From: an uncultured Bacilli bacterium
GTDB taxonomy: Bacteria; Bacillota_I; Bacilli_A; RF39; UBA660
NCBI GenBank assembly: GCA_934120715.1
Contig: CAKOUW010000002.1
Coordinates: forward strand, 62,001 to 126,000
Length of the DNA stretch: 64,000 nucleotides
Direction of reading: 5' to 3'
Below are positions 1-9,083 of the stretch, piece by piece. The stretch's first letter is position 1, and the number at the start of each line of letters is the position of its first letter. The notes beneath the pieces are model-generated. The model was not told where the DNA came from, did no database searches, and saw nothing but the letters and a program-made list of their open reading frames with translations. Position numbers and translations under genes: made by a program.

Positions 1-1
1 T

Positions 2-145
2 AAAATTGGTTCAACTATTACTACTAAAAAAGGTACTGGAAAAGTTACGTCTGTTGATATTTTTAGAAATATAGTGGCTATAGATTTGAAAGAAAGTGGA
101 ATAATTGAAGTTGGAGTTGAAGAGTTAATAAATGAAAAAAATTAA
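2..145 (+). CDS. ricT: RicT/YaaT (PSP1 domain) C-terminal end, partial
   Basis: This open frame enters from the left edge and stops at TAA 143-145, giving 47 residues. The readable part (TTKKGTGKVTSVDIFRN, then IIEVGVEEL) matches the end of a PSP1 domain, as in B. subtilis YaaT/RicT, where a G-x-G-K-V-x-S motif precedes an acidic 'EEL' segment. RicT belongs to the Y-complex (RicA-RicF-RicT), which affects RNase Y activity and entry into sporulation. Its position just before trmN6 and rsmI fits the Bacillus order ricT-yabA-yabB-yabC. The family call rests on the tail and synteny only. The frame overlaps the next start by 14 nt. Confidence 0.7.
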   Translation, partial: KIGSTITTKKGTGKVTSVDIFRNIVAIDLKESGIIEVGVEELINEKN

Positions 146-860
146 CGATATTCTTGGATATAATGGATTAAAGATTTTTCAGGATGATAATTGTTTTTCT
201 TTTTCTCTTGATAGTATAATGCTAGCTAATTTTGTTGGTATAAGACTTAGAGATAAAAGATATGTTGATTTAGGTTGTGGTAATGGAGTTATTCCTTTAA
301 TTTTATCTTTGCGCACTAATAAAGAGATAGTTGGAGTTGAAATTCAGGAAAAATTGGCATCTTTAGCAATTGAATCTATTAAATGCAATAATCTTGTTGA
401 ACGTATTTCGATCGTTAACCAAGATATGAAGACTTTTGCTTCTTCTCATAGTGAATTTTTTGATGTAGTAACGTGTAATCCGCCATTTTTTAAATATACT
501 AAAAATAGTTGCCTTAATTTAAGCAAAGAAAAAATTGTTGCTAGACATGAGGTATCAATAGATTTGCCTGGTGTTTTGTCTACTGCTAGAAAAATTTTAA
601 AAAATAATGGTATTTTTGCTATTGTTCATAGGCCGGAAAGATTTTTAGAAGTTATTGATCAATTTAGGATGAACAAAATTGAGCCTAAAAGAGTTAGATT
701 TGTTTATTCTAAGTTAGAGAAGGATTCTATAATGGTTTTAGTAGAGGGAATAAAAAATGGTAAACCAGGGTTAAAGATAGAAAGACCATTTGTTTTATAT
801 AATGATAATGGTACTTTTTCTTCTGAATATGAATTGTTAATGAGGGAGGTTTCAAGATGA
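132..860 (+). CDS. trmN6: TrmN6/YabB-type tRNA1(Val) (adenine(37)-N6)-methyltransferase
   Basis: SAM-dependent methyltransferase of 242 aa. DLGCGNG at residues 46-52 is the SAM-binding motif I, and NPPFF at 116-120 is the (N/D)PPF motif of N6-adenine methyltransferases. In this family the enzyme methylates A37 of tRNA-Val. The ATG lies inside the end of the ricT frame, and the TGA stop overlaps rsmI by 4 nt (ATGA), so the genes are probably translationally coupled. Bacillus has the GIY-YIG gene yazA between these two; it is absent here. YabB-like genes are sometimes annotated only as 'methyltransferase', so substrate specificity is inferred from the family. Confidence 0.85.
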   Translation: MKKINDILGYNGLKIFQDDNCFSFSLDSIMLANFVGIRLRDKRYVDLGCGNGVIPLILSLRTNKEIVGVEIQEKLASLAIESIKCNNLVERISIVNQDMKTFASSHSEFFDVVTCNPPFFKYTKNSCLNLSKEKIVARHEVSIDLPGVLSTARKILKNNGIFAIVHRPERFLEVIDQFRMNKIEPKRVRFVYSKLEKDSIMVLVEGIKNGKPGLKIERPFVLYNDNGTFSSEYELLMREVSR

Positions 861-1696
861 ATCAAAATAGTTATGATGGTAGACCTAGTCTATATTTAGT
901 TCCTACTCCGATAGGTAATTTGGAGGATATTACTATACGTTCTTTGAATGTTTTAAAGATGGTTGATTTGATTTTATGTGAAGATACTAGAGAGACCTTA
1001 AAATTATTAAGTTTTTATGATATAAAGAAGAAACTTGTTAGTTGTCATAAATATAATGAAGAAAAAATGAAGTCTGTTATTGTTTCTAAATTAGATGAAG
1101 GTTTAAATCTTGCGTTGGTTACTGATCAGGGTACGCCTATTATTAGCGATCCTGGTTACACCGTTGTTAATGAAGTGATTAAAAATAATTATAATGTTAT
1201 AGGTTTGCCTGGAGCAACTGCTTTTGTTCCGGCACTTATATCTTCTGGTATTAATCCTTCCCCATTTTTATTTTATGGTTTTTTGAATGCTAAGTCTTCT
1301 AAACAGTTAAAAGAATTAGAGTCTTTAAAAATTTTGCCTTATACAATAATATTATATGAGTCTGTTCACAGACTTAATGAAACTTTAAAAAATATTTATA
1401 CTGTTTTAGGAGATAGATATGTTAGTATTCATAGAGAAATTTCCAAGATTCATGAGGAAATAATTCGTGATAAAGTTAGTAATTTAATTGATAATGTTAC
1501 TACTTTAAAGGGTGAATTTGTACTTGTGGTATCTGGTAATACAGATTTAGTTGATTTTTCGGATATGTCTCTTTATGAACATGTTATGTTGTATGTTAAT
1601 GATGGTATGAGCAAGAATGAAGCAATAAAATTAGTAGCAAAGGAGAGGGGCATTTCTAAGTCTATTGTTTATAAAGAAGTGTGTAAGGATAAGTGA
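857..1696 (+). CDS. rsmI: 16S rRNA (cytidine(1402)-2'-O)-methyltransferase RsmI
   Basis: 279 aa tetrapyrrole-methylase-fold enzyme. Diagnostic motifs are LVPTPIGNLEDIT near residues 14-26, CEDTR about 20 residues later, and LPGATA near the middle. RsmI 2'-O-methylates C1402 in the ribosomal P site. The start is set by a good ribosome-binding site (gggaggt) ahead of ATG 857, which overlaps the trmN6 stop. The C-terminal region contains the usual RsmI helical tail (MSKNEAIKLVAKERG). Stop is TGA at 1694-1696, which shows that TGA is not a Trp codon here. Confidence 0.95.
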   Translation: MNQNSYDGRPSLYLVPTPIGNLEDITIRSLNVLKMVDLILCEDTRETLKLLSFYDIKKKLVSCHKYNEEKMKSVIVSKLDEGLNLALVTDQGTPIISDPGYTVVNEVIKNNYNVIGLPGATAFVPALISSGINPSPFLFYGFLNAKSSKQLKELESLKILPYTIILYESVHRLNETLKNIYTVLGDRYVSIHREISKIHEEIIRDKVSNLIDNVTTLKGEFVLVVSGNTDLVDFSDMSLYEHVMLYVNDGMSKNEAIKLVAKERGISKSIVYKEVCKDK

Positions 1697-1700
1697 TATT

Positions 1701-2270
1701 ATGAAATTGATTGTTGGTTTGGGTAATCCTGGAAAAGAATACGAAAAAACTAGGCATAATATTGGATTTATGCTTGTTGATAAGTATTTGAATACTAAAT
1801 GTAGAGTAGTAGAATGGAAGGATAAGTTTAATGGTTCTTATTTTCAGACTTCTATTTTGAATGAAAAGGTTATATTTTTAAAACCTTTATCCTATATGAA
1901 TTTGTCAGGTGAAGTAGTGAGAAAATTTGTTGATTATTTTAAAATAAATATTGATGATATTTTGATTATTTCAGATGATATGGATCTAAATATTGGTAAT
2001 TTCAAATTTAAAGATCATGGTTCATGTGGTGGTCATAATGGTTTAAGAAATATTGAATTATGTCTTGGTACTAGTTGCTATAAAAGACTTAAAGTTGGTA
2101 TATCAAAACGTGATTTTTTAGATGCAAAAGATTATGTTTTGGGAACTTTTTCTAAAGATGAATTATCTATACTTGATAATCTATTTGATGAACTAATTCC
2201 TATACTCGATCAATATTTTTGTTTGAAGTTTTCTGATTTAATGAGTAGATATAATCACAAGAATAGGTGA
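1701..2270 (+). CDS. pth: Peptidyl-tRNA hydrolase Pth
   Basis: 189 aa, the normal length for Pth, which frees tRNA from stalled peptidyl-tRNA. The N-terminus MKLIVGLGNPGKEYEKTRHN carries Asn9 and the catalytic His19; SDDMDL provides the conserved Asp. I chose ATG 1701 because it begins exactly at the family N-terminus; an upstream in-frame codon would add 12 residues overlapping rsmI. It sits 4 nt after rsmI and 4 nt before mfd, inside the same transcription unit, and stops with TGA. Confidence 0.96.
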   Translation: MKLIVGLGNPGKEYEKTRHNIGFMLVDKYLNTKCRVVEWKDKFNGSYFQTSILNEKVIFLKPLSYMNLSGEVVRKFVDYFKINIDDILIISDDMDLNIGNFKFKDHGSCGGHNGLRNIELCLGTSCYKRLKVGISKRDFLDAKDYVLGTFSKDELSILDNLFDELIPILDQYFCLKFSDLMSRYNHKNR

Positions 2271-2274
2271 TAAC

Positions 2275-5200
2275 ATGAAATTTTTTGATGATTTAATTAA
2301 GATTGATGTAAAGAAAGGCATGGGTATTGTTGGTATTACCGATGAGTTTTTTTGTGTATATTTAAAGAGCCTTTTAAAACAAAAAGGAAAAAGTATTTTA
2401 GTTGTTGTGGGAAGTTTATTTGAAGCTAATAATCTTTATTCATCATTAAGCGGTTATACAAAAAATGTTTATTTGTTTCCTATGGATGATTTTCTTACTA
2501 GTGAGGCTATTGCAATAAGTCCTGATTTAAAAATTAATCGTTTAGAGACTTTAAATAAAATTAATTTTGCTGAAGAGCCGATTATTGTTATTACAAATTT
2601 AACTGGATATCTAAGGTATTTACCTAGTAAGAATGTTTATCTTAATTCAATTATAAATTTATCTGTTGGATATAACTTAAGCCCTAAATTACTTGTGGAA
2701 AAATTATTACTGACTGGATATACTAGAGATACTATTGTTAGTAATACTGGTGATATTGGTGTTAGGGGTTTTGTTGTAGATGTTTTTCCTATTAATTTTG
2801 ATAATCCAGTTAGGATTGAGTTCTTTGGTGATGAAATTGAATCTATAAGACTTTTTGATCCGAAAACTCAAAAATCTTTATCTAATTTAGAAGAGGTTAC
2901 TATTAATCCATATACAGAGTTTTTGTGTGAAAGCATTGTGGATGAATTTCATTTTGGTAAACAGAAGTATTTACCTAATTATACTTCTACTGTGTCACTT
3001 TCAGAGTATTTTGATAATGATTATGTAATATTTAAAGACTATGAACAATTAACTAGTAGTTATAATAATATGTTAGTAGAAATGAACACTTATAATGAGG
3101 AAAAAGATACCAATTTTAATGGTAAATATATGTATGATTTTTCTAGTATTAGAAATAATTTTATAATTTATTATATGTCAGTAAACAACCTAACACCTGG
3201 TTTTGTTTCTCAAACTATTAATTTTGATGTAAAAACTATAAATAATTTTAATGAAAATATAGAACAGATAAACATTTTTGTTAGGAAATGTGTGGAAAAT
3301 AATAAGACAGTTGTAATATGTTTAAAAGACTATCAATTGAAAGCATTATCAAAAAAGCTTAATATGAATTATATTGTTTCTAATTTTGATAATATTGTTC
3401 TTAATGCAGTTAATTTGGTAAATGCTGATATTAATCAAGGTTTTATTTATAATAATTTTGTTGTTTTATCAAGTAATGAGTTGTTTACTATTACTGAAAA
3501 AAAGAAGAAGTATAATAATGGCTTTAAGTATTCTACTACAATCTCTGATATATCTAAACTTACTATTGGTGATTATGTTGTGCATAATGTTCATGGAATA
3601 GGTATTTATAATGGTATTAAAACATTGACTTCTTGTGGTATTTCTAAGGATTATCTTGAGGTGTTATATCAGGGCAGTGATAAGATATATATTCCTGTTG
3701 AAAAAATTGACTTACTTAGTAAGTATTCTGGTAAAGATGGGGTAATTCCAAAGGTTAATAAGCTTGATGGTATTGAATGGGAAAAAACTAAGGCGAGAGT
3801 TAGAAGAAAAATTGATGGTATTGCTGATAAATTACTTGAATTATATGCCGCTCGTGAGTCTATGAAGGGGTATGCTTTTTCTAAGGATAATTCTTTGTCA
3901 AATGAATTTAGTAGGGCTTTTCCATATGCTTTAACATCTGATCAGAAAGTAGCAATTAGTCAAATAAAAAAGGATATGGAATCTAACTTACCTATGGATA
4001 GACTTCTTTGTGGTGATGTTGGATTTGGAAAAACTGAGGTTGCTTTTGAGGCGGCATTTAAAGCTATACTTGATTCTAAACAAGTGTTGTTTTTGTGTCC
4101 TACTACAATCTTGTCTAATCAGCATTATGAAAATGCTAAAGTTAGATTTAAAGATTTTCCTGTTTCTATTGCGTTGCTTAATAGATTTACTACACCGAAG
4201 GAAACTGCTGATATTTTGAAGGGACTTTCTGATGGTACTTTAGATTTGGTTTTTGGTACACATAGATTATTAAGTAATGATGTAGTTGTTAAAAATTTAG
4301 GTTTATTAATAATAGATGAAGAACAAAGATTTGGTGTTATGCATAAAGAAAAAATTAAACAATACAAGTCTAATGTTGATGTTCTTACATTAACGGCTAC
4401 ACCTATACCTAGAACTTTACAGATGTCTTTGGTGGGTATTAGGAGTTTATCGCTTATTGAAACTCCACCTGTTAATAGATATCCTGTTCAAACTTATGTT
4501 ATTGAAGAAAATATGCAAATTATAAGGGATGCTATATACAAGGAATTATCCAGAAAAGGTCAGGTTTATATTTTGTATAACCGTGTTATGTCTATACAAG
4601 ATGAGTATTATAAAATTAGTAATTTAGTTCCAGAAGCTAGAATTGCTACTGCACATGGTCAAATGAAAAAACAGGATCTTGAAAGTAGAATTATGGATTT
4701 TATTAATTATAAATACGATGTTTTGATTTGTACAACTATTATTGAAACTGGTATAGATATACCAAATGTTAATACTTTAATTATTATTGATGCTGATACT
4801 TTTGGATTAAGTCAGTTATATCAAATTAGAGGTAGAGTTGGACGAAGTGATAGGTTTGCTTATGCATATCTTATGTATAATTCTAATAAGATTTTAACTG
4901 ATACCGCTAAAAAACGTTTAAATGTCATAAAGGAGTTTACTGAACTTGGTAGTGGATTTTCTATTGCTACTAGAGATTTATCTATTAGGGGTGCTGGAGA
5001 TATATTGGGTAGTGAACAAGCTGGTTTTATTGATTCTGTTGGAATTGATTTATTCTTGAAGATGCTTAATGATGAAATAGAAAAAAGAAAGGGTAATACT
5101 GTAAAGGATGATTTAGAAATTGATACTAAACCATTGCTTAATGTATCTACTCATATTGATAATAATTATGTTGATGATGATGATTTAAAAATTGAAATTC

Positions 5201-5574
5201 ATCGTAAAATTAATGAAGTTGATAGTAAGGAAGCATTTTTATCTATTAAAGCGGAACTCGAGGATAGATTTGGAAAGTTGGATGAAAATTTAATTATATA
5301 TATGTATGAGGAATGGTTTGAAAAGATATCTACTAAATTAAATATTAAAAGTGTTCATCAGAATAGAAACTCTATAGAGGTCGTTTTACCTCAAGAGGTT
5401 GTCTCAAAACTTAAGATGGATGATGTTTTTGTTGAAGCTTTTAATATTTCTAATATGTTTAGATTTTTAAGTAGGGGGACTAACTTAGTTATTGTTTTAG
5501 ATACTATTAAATTGGAGAAGCATCCAATATATTATTTAGTTGAATTATTTGATAAAATTCTTAAATTATATTGA
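2275..5574 (+). CDS. mfd: Transcription-repair coupling factor Mfd
   Basis: 1099 aa SF2 translocase that removes RNA polymerase stalled at DNA lesions and recruits UvrA. Domains in order: UvrB-like N-terminal region (TGYTRDTIVSNTGDIGVRGF), RNA-polymerase-interaction domain (GDYVVHNVHGIGIY), then the RecG-like motor with Walker A GDVGFGKTE near residue 580, DEEQ box (DEEQRFGV) and QIRGRVGRS motif VI, and a C-terminal TRCF domain. Slightly shorter than the roughly 1150-1180 aa common in Bacilli. It follows pth by 4 nt and ends with TGA. Confidence 0.97.
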   Translation: MKFFDDLIKIDVKKGMGIVGITDEFFCVYLKSLLKQKGKSILVVVGSLFEANNLYSSLSGYTKNVYLFPMDDFLTSEAIAISPDLKINRLETLNKINFAEEPIIVITNLTGYLRYLPSKNVYLNSIINLSVGYNLSPKLLVEKLLLTGYTRDTIVSNTGDIGVRGFVVDVFPINFDNPVRIEFFGDEIESIRLFDPKTQKSLSNLEEVTINPYTEFLCESIVDEFHFGKQKYLPNYTSTVSLSEYFDNDYVIFKDYEQLTSSYNNMLVEMNTYNEEKDTNFNGKYMYDFSSIRNNFIIYYMSVNNLTPGFVSQTINFDVKTINNFNENIEQINIFVRKCVENNKTVVICLKDYQLKALSKKLNMNYIVSNFDNIVLNAVNLVNADINQGFIYNNFVVLSSNELFTITEKKKKYNNGFKYSTTISDISKLTIGDYVVHNVHGIGIYNGIKTLTSCGISKDYLEVLYQGSDKIYIPVEKIDLLSKYSGKDGVIPKVNKLDGIEWEKTKARVRRKIDGIADKLLELYAARESMKGYAFSKDNSLSNEFSRAFPYALTSDQKVAISQIKKDMESNLPMDRLLCGDVGFGKTEVAFEAAFKAILDSKQVLFLCPTTILSNQHYENAKVRFKDFPVSIALLNRFTTPKETADILKGLSDGTLDLVFGTHRLLSNDVVVKNLGLLIIDEEQRFGVMHKEKIKQYKSNVDVLTLTATPIPRTLQMSLVGIRSLSLIETPPVNRYPVQTYVIEENMQIIRDAIYKELSRKGQVYILYNRVMSIQDEYYKISNLVPEARIATAHGQMKKQDLESRIMDFINYKYDVLICTTIIETGIDIPNVNTLIIIDADTFGLSQLYQIRGRVGRSDRFAYAYLMYNSNKILTDTAKKRLNVIKEFTELGSGFSIATRDLSIRGAGDILGSEQAGFIDSVGIDLFLKMLNDEIEKRKGNTVKDDLEIDTKPLLNVSTHIDNNYVDDDDLKIEIHRKINEVDSKEAFLSIKAELEDRFGKLDENLIIYMYEEWFEKISTKLNIKSVHQNRNSIEVVLPQEVVSKLKMDDVFVEAFNISNMFRFLSRGTNLVIVLDTIKLEKHPIYYLVELFDKILKLY

Positions 5575-5621
5575 CTAATTTAAAAAACTTAGTTACATTG
5601 ATAATACTAGGAGTTGAGGTA

Positions 5622-6281
5622 ATGAACGATGAGTTGGAAGAATTAAGAAAGCAACATGCTGATAATTATAAAAAAGCTGTTTTGGAAAGTGTGAGAAATA
5701 ATACTAATATTTTAGTTAATGAAGATATTATGTCTTTATTTAAAAAACCTCCTCTTGATTCTATGGATGTTATTAAGTGTAAGTTTTTAGATGTTGCTAA
5801 AAAATATAAAATAGTCTTAGACATAACAAATTTATCTAAAATGATTGAAAATTATAGAGAAGATGTTATTAAATTTTTTGATGAAATTAGTGATTTTCGA
5901 GTTAACTGTTTAACTAGTGTAGTTGATGAGGAATGTAGTAAGGATGACAATGTAGTTATTAGACTTAACAAAAAAGATTTTATTGATATTAATAAACATA
6001 ACAGGAAGATTATAAAAGATGGTGTCTATGAGTCTATTGAAAATAAAATTGTAAATAATGTAAACTTAATATTTACAAGAGATATTGATGATTTATCTAA
6101 AAATAAATTTACTTTAGAAATGCAGAAGTTTTTAAAAAAGACTTATATAAAGCAAATTATTGAAAATGTAGATTTTAAGATATTGGTTAAAGATACGATC
6201 TTAATCAATAGCGTCAAGGAGCAAGGGGAACGTTACTTATTCACAATGCAGAATTCTAGAATATTTAATGAGCAGATATAG
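5622..6281 (+). CDS. Conserved-position hypothetical protein after mfd
   Basis: 219 aa, very rich in Lys, Asn, Asp and Ile, with no signal peptide or membrane helix. I do not recognise a family. It looks mostly alpha-helical; the first 40 residues are charged and hydrophilic, with a possible helical core after MKTI-like hydrophobic stretches. Start is placed at ATG 5622, preceded by a clear AGGAG-type site at about 5609-5613; an upstream TTG at 5571 overlapping mfd has no such site. It is the last gene before a terminator, so probably cotranscribed with mfd. A peptidylprolyl/SurA-type chaperone was considered, but no motif supports it. Confidence 0.6.
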   Translation: MNDELEELRKQHADNYKKAVLESVRNNTNILVNEDIMSLFKKPPLDSMDVIKCKFLDVAKKYKIVLDITNLSKMIENYREDVIKFFDEISDFRVNCLTSVVDEECSKDDNVVIRLNKKDFIDINKHNRKIIKDGVYESIENKIVNNVNLIFTRDIDDLSKNKFTLEMQKFLKKTYIKQIIENVDFKILVKDTILINSVKEQGERYLFTMQNSRIFNEQI

Positions 6282-6305
6282 AAGTTATCATACTTCTTTT
6301 TTTTT
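6280..6305 (+). terminator. Intrinsic terminator after the mfd unit
   Basis: Stem AGAAGT / ACTTCT (6280-6285 with 6292-6297) with a 6-nt loop, followed by a run of T. It overlaps the stop codon of the hypothetical gene and closes the ricT-to-mfd unit. Confidence 0.75.
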
Positions 6306-6440
6306 ATTTTATTATATGGAAATATTTACCAAATAAAATCTTGTTATTATTGATTATAATATAAATGAGAAGTAAATATTAGGTATAAATAAACGCATTA
6401 CAGAGAAACTAATAGTATGTGGAAAGTGAGGAATAATTGT

Positions 6441-6971
6441 ATGAAGTCAACTGGCGTTGTTAGAAGAGTGGATGATTTAGGAAGAATTGTTATTCCAAAA
6501 GAAATTCGACGTACTCTTAGAATTAGGGATGGTGAATCTTTAGAAATTTTTGTTGATAGAGAAATGATAGCTTTAAAGAAGTTTTCTAAAATGACTGATA
6601 TTGAAGAAATCTCTAAGCAATTAGTTGAGGTTATTAATGGGACTTTGAATAAAAGTGTTTTAATAACAGATAGAGATAAATTTATTGCGGCATCAGGAAC
6701 TTTAAAGAAAAGGTATATTGATAAGAGTATTTCAAAGTTTTTAGAAAAGGTATTGAAGGAAAGAAGAATTTTAGTATCCGAGGTTTTAAATAAAATTGAA
6801 ATTTTGGAGGATGTTGAGGAAAGCCTTTCATATGTTATATATCCAATTATTATGAATGGTGATGCTATAGGATTAGTTATGGCTTTATCTGATAATAATA
6901 ATATTGGTCAATTGGATGATAAAATTATTGGTTTAACGGCTCAATTTTTAGCTAAACATATTGAAGAATAA
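6441..6971 (+). CDS. spoVT: Stage V sporulation protein T (AbrB-family regulator)
   Basis: 176 aa. Residues 1-50 form an AbrB/SpoVT swapped-hairpin DNA-binding domain (TGVVRRVDDLGRIVIPKEIR). The rest is the GAF-like C-terminal domain, ending in a helix (LTAQFLAKHIEE). SpoVT is the forespore regulator that modulates sigma-G genes. The length and domain pair separate it from short AbrB paralogues. ATG 6441 begins at the family N-terminus and has an upstream GTGAGGA-like site; the in-frame ATG 8 codons earlier does not. It stands alone between two terminator/leader regions, in the Bacillus position after mfd. No convincing sigma-G promoter could be read. Confidence 0.93.
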   Translation: MKSTGVVRRVDDLGRIVIPKEIRRTLRIRDGESLEIFVDREMIALKKFSKMTDIEEISKQLVEVINGTLNKSVLITDRDKFIAASGTLKKRYIDKSISKFLEKVLKERRILVSEVLNKIEILEDVEESLSYVIYPIIMNGDAIGLVMALSDNNNIGQLDDKIIGLTAQFLAKHIEE

Positions 6972-6989
6972 TCTCTATTATGTTATAAT
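6961..6989 (+). promoter_or_regulatory. Sigma-A promoter of the metG T-box leader
   Basis: TTGAAG (6961-6966), 17-nt spacer, TATAAT (6984-6989). The -35 lies inside the last codons of spoVT, so transcription would start near 6996, just before the T-box. Confidence 0.65.
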
Positions 6990-6999
6990 TTTTTTGTTT

Positions 7000-7230
7000 A
7001 TTAAAAGTTTTGATGGTGATTCTTATAATTTTTAGGTATTTTAGAGAACTCTACTTGGTGAAAATGAGTATACTTTTTTATAAGGAATGGCTCCTGAACT
7101 GTTATATCGATATGTAGATATAGTCGTATATAGGCGTTAACTATTTAAGTGTATAATAAGATATTTATTATAAAGCAAGGTGGTACCGCGAATATTCGTC
7201 CTTGTATTATAATAAATTTTTTAATTGGAG
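7000..7230 (+). promoter_or_regulatory. T-box riboswitch, methionine specifier (AUG)
   Basis: The T-box sequence AAGGTGGTACCGCG lies at 7177-7190. Stem I can be folded: AGTT (7006-7009) pairs with AACT after the specifier, and TTCTTATAA pairs with TTATAAGGA. This leaves ATG at 7087-7089 in the specifier loop, which matches the metG gene downstream. The AGAGA element and the GGTGAAA distal loop are present. Antiterminator competes with a hairpin (CAAGG ... CCTTG) followed by an A/T-rich tract ending in T's near 7210-7220. Uncharged tRNA-Met should stabilise read-through. Confidence 0.92.
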
Positions 7231-7238
7231 GGATTTTT

Positions 7239-8774
7239 ATGAAACAAAAATTTTATATTTCTACAGCAATAGCTTATACATCTGGTAAACCTCATATAGG
7301 TAATACTTATGAAATTGTTTTAGCTGATGCAATTGCCAGATATAAACGATTAAAAGGTTATGATGTTTATTTTCAGACAGGTACAGATGAACATGGTGTT
7401 AAAATTGAAGAAAAAGCTAATTTAGCTGGAAAAACACCGCAAGAATTTGTAGATGAGGTTTCAAAAACAATTAGGGATATTTGGGATTTAATGGATACTA
7501 GTTATGATCGTTTTGTTAGAACTACAGATTCACATCATAAGGAAGTCGTTCAACATATATTCAAGAGAATGTATGAAAATGGTGATATATATAAAGGTGA
7601 GTATAAGGGATTATATTGTACTCCTTGTGAGTCTTTTTGGACAGAAACTCAACTTGTTGATGGTAAATGTCCTGATTGTGGTCGTGGTGTTATTGAACAG
7701 AGTGAAGAGGCATATTTCTTTAAATTAAGTAAGTATCAAAAAAGATTGGAAGATTATATAAATGATCATCCAGAATTTATCCAACCAGAATCGAGAAAGA
7801 CTGAGATGTTAAACAACTTTATTAAGCCGGGACTTCAAGATTTATGTGTATCAAGGACTTCTATTAAGTGGGGTATACCAGTTGATTTTGATCCGGGACA
7901 TGTTGTTTACGTGTGGCTAGATGCGTTAACTAACTATATTACTAATATAGGTTATGATGTTGATAATGAAACTGAAGAATTTAAAAAGCTATGGCCTGCC
8001 GATCTTCACTTAATAGGAAAAGATATTATTAGATTTCATACAATTTATTGGCCTTGCTTCTTGTGGTCTTTGAATCTTGATTTGCCAAAACAAGTTTTTG
8101 GACATCCATGGCTTTTAACTGACAGAGATAAGATGAGTAAATCTAAGGGAAATGTTATATATGCTGATGATTTAGTTGAAAAATTTGGTGTTGATGCTGT
8201 TAGATTTTATTTACTTCATGAAATTTCTTATGCAACTGATGGTAATATTACTTATGATTTATTAATTGATAGAATAAATGGTGAATTAGCTAATATTTTA
8301 GGAAATCTAGTTCAGAGAACTATTTCTATGGGCAATAAATACTTTAATGGCGTTATTGATAATAAACATGTTAGTGATGATATAGATAATGACTTTATTA
8401 AAAAAATTAATGATTTAGATTCAAAAGTTGAGCTTCTAATGGACGATTACCATGTAAGCGATGCTTTTGATGAAATATTTAATGTGCTTCGTTTGAGTAA
8501 CAAATATATCGATGATACTACGCCTTGGGTATTGGCAAAAGATGAGGATAAACGTGATAGATTGGAAACAGTTATGTATAATTTGCTTGAATCTATAAGA
8601 GTCTGTGCGTGCTTATTAGAACCTTTTATGCCAAGTACTAGTATTCAGATATTAAAACAAATTAATAATGAAAAACGTGATTTAGTTTATCTTGCTGATA
8701 ATCATTATAGACTTGGTACTCCTGAAATATTATTTAAACGTATTGATAAAGAACAATTCTTAGAAAAAATGTAA
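7239..8774 (+). CDS. metG: Methionyl-tRNA synthetase
   Basis: 511 aa class I synthetase. Shows the HIGH-equivalent HIGN near residue 20, a Cys4 zinc knuckle (CTPCESFW ... CPDCGRG) near 125-145, and KMSKSKGN near 300. It lacks the C-terminal tRNA-binding (EMAP/Trbp111) domain found in the ~660 aa Bacillus enzyme, a common short form. ATG 7239 has a GGAGGG site 8 nt upstream; an upstream in-frame start would lie inside the T-box. Expression should rise when charged tRNA-Met is low. Confidence 0.97.
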   Translation: MKQKFYISTAIAYTSGKPHIGNTYEIVLADAIARYKRLKGYDVYFQTGTDEHGVKIEEKANLAGKTPQEFVDEVSKTIRDIWDLMDTSYDRFVRTTDSHHKEVVQHIFKRMYENGDIYKGEYKGLYCTPCESFWTETQLVDGKCPDCGRGVIEQSEEAYFFKLSKYQKRLEDYINDHPEFIQPESRKTEMLNNFIKPGLQDLCVSRTSIKWGIPVDFDPGHVVYVWLDALTNYITNIGYDVDNETEEFKKLWPADLHLIGKDIIRFHTIYWPCFLWSLNLDLPKQVFGHPWLLTDRDKMSKSKGNVIYADDLVEKFGVDAVRFYLLHEISYATDGNITYDLLIDRINGELANILGNLVQRTISMGNKYFNGVIDNKHVSDDIDNDFIKKINDLDSKVELLMDDYHVSDAFDEIFNVLRLSNKYIDDTTPWVLAKDEDKRDRLETVMYNLLESIRVCACLLEPFMPSTSIQILKQINNEKRDLVYLADNHYRLGTPEILFKRIDKEQFLEKM

Positions 8775-8794
8775 AATGTTTGTAAAAAAAATTA

Positions 8795-8842
8795 TAAAAG
8801 AGAATTTATTTTATGAAATATAGAATATATTCTTTTTTTTAT
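8795..8842 (+). terminator. Probable terminator after metG
   Basis: Palindrome AGAATATATTCT (8822-8833) followed by eight T's. A longer alternative stem AAAAGAGAAT with ATTCTTTT is also possible. A/T-rich stem, so moderate confidence. Confidence 0.5.
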
Positions 8843-8886
8843 GATATATTTTCTTTGTAGTTTTTAGCAGTTTTTAAGGAGAATAT

Positions 8887-9066
8887 ATGGATAATGATAA
8901 TAAGTGTAAAAAGCTGTTTTCTTTGGACTATGTTTTTTTAACTTTTATTTTTTTAATTACTTTACTTTATTTTGAGTCTAAAAGTCTATTAGTTTTATTT
9001 TATCTTTTGTTTATAATTTTTAGTTATATTAGAATAAAGATACATCGTTGGAGAAAAAATCATTAA
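8887..9066 (+). CDS. Small two-helix membrane protein
   Basis: 59 aa. It begins with a charged stretch (MDNDNKCKK) and has two hydrophobic segments, roughly residues 15-29 and 34-48, separated by ESKS, then a basic tail (RIKIHRWRKNH). ATG 8887 has a clean AAGGAG site at about 8877-8882. The stop is 17 nt before the tatD start, so the two are probably cotranscribed. I recognise no family. The strong ribosome-binding site, uninterrupted frame and positive-inside pattern argue for a real gene, but its function is unknown. Confidence 0.6.
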   Translation: MDNDNKCKKLFSLDYVFLTFIFLITLLYFESKSLLVLFYLLFIIFSYIRIKIHRWRKNH

Positions 9067-9083
9067 TTGATTTTGGAGGAGTT

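Noticed and set aside
6361..6440. Sigma-G promoter for spoVT
   Set aside because: A weak CATTACA-like -10 exists near 6396, but no matching -35 at the expected spacing.
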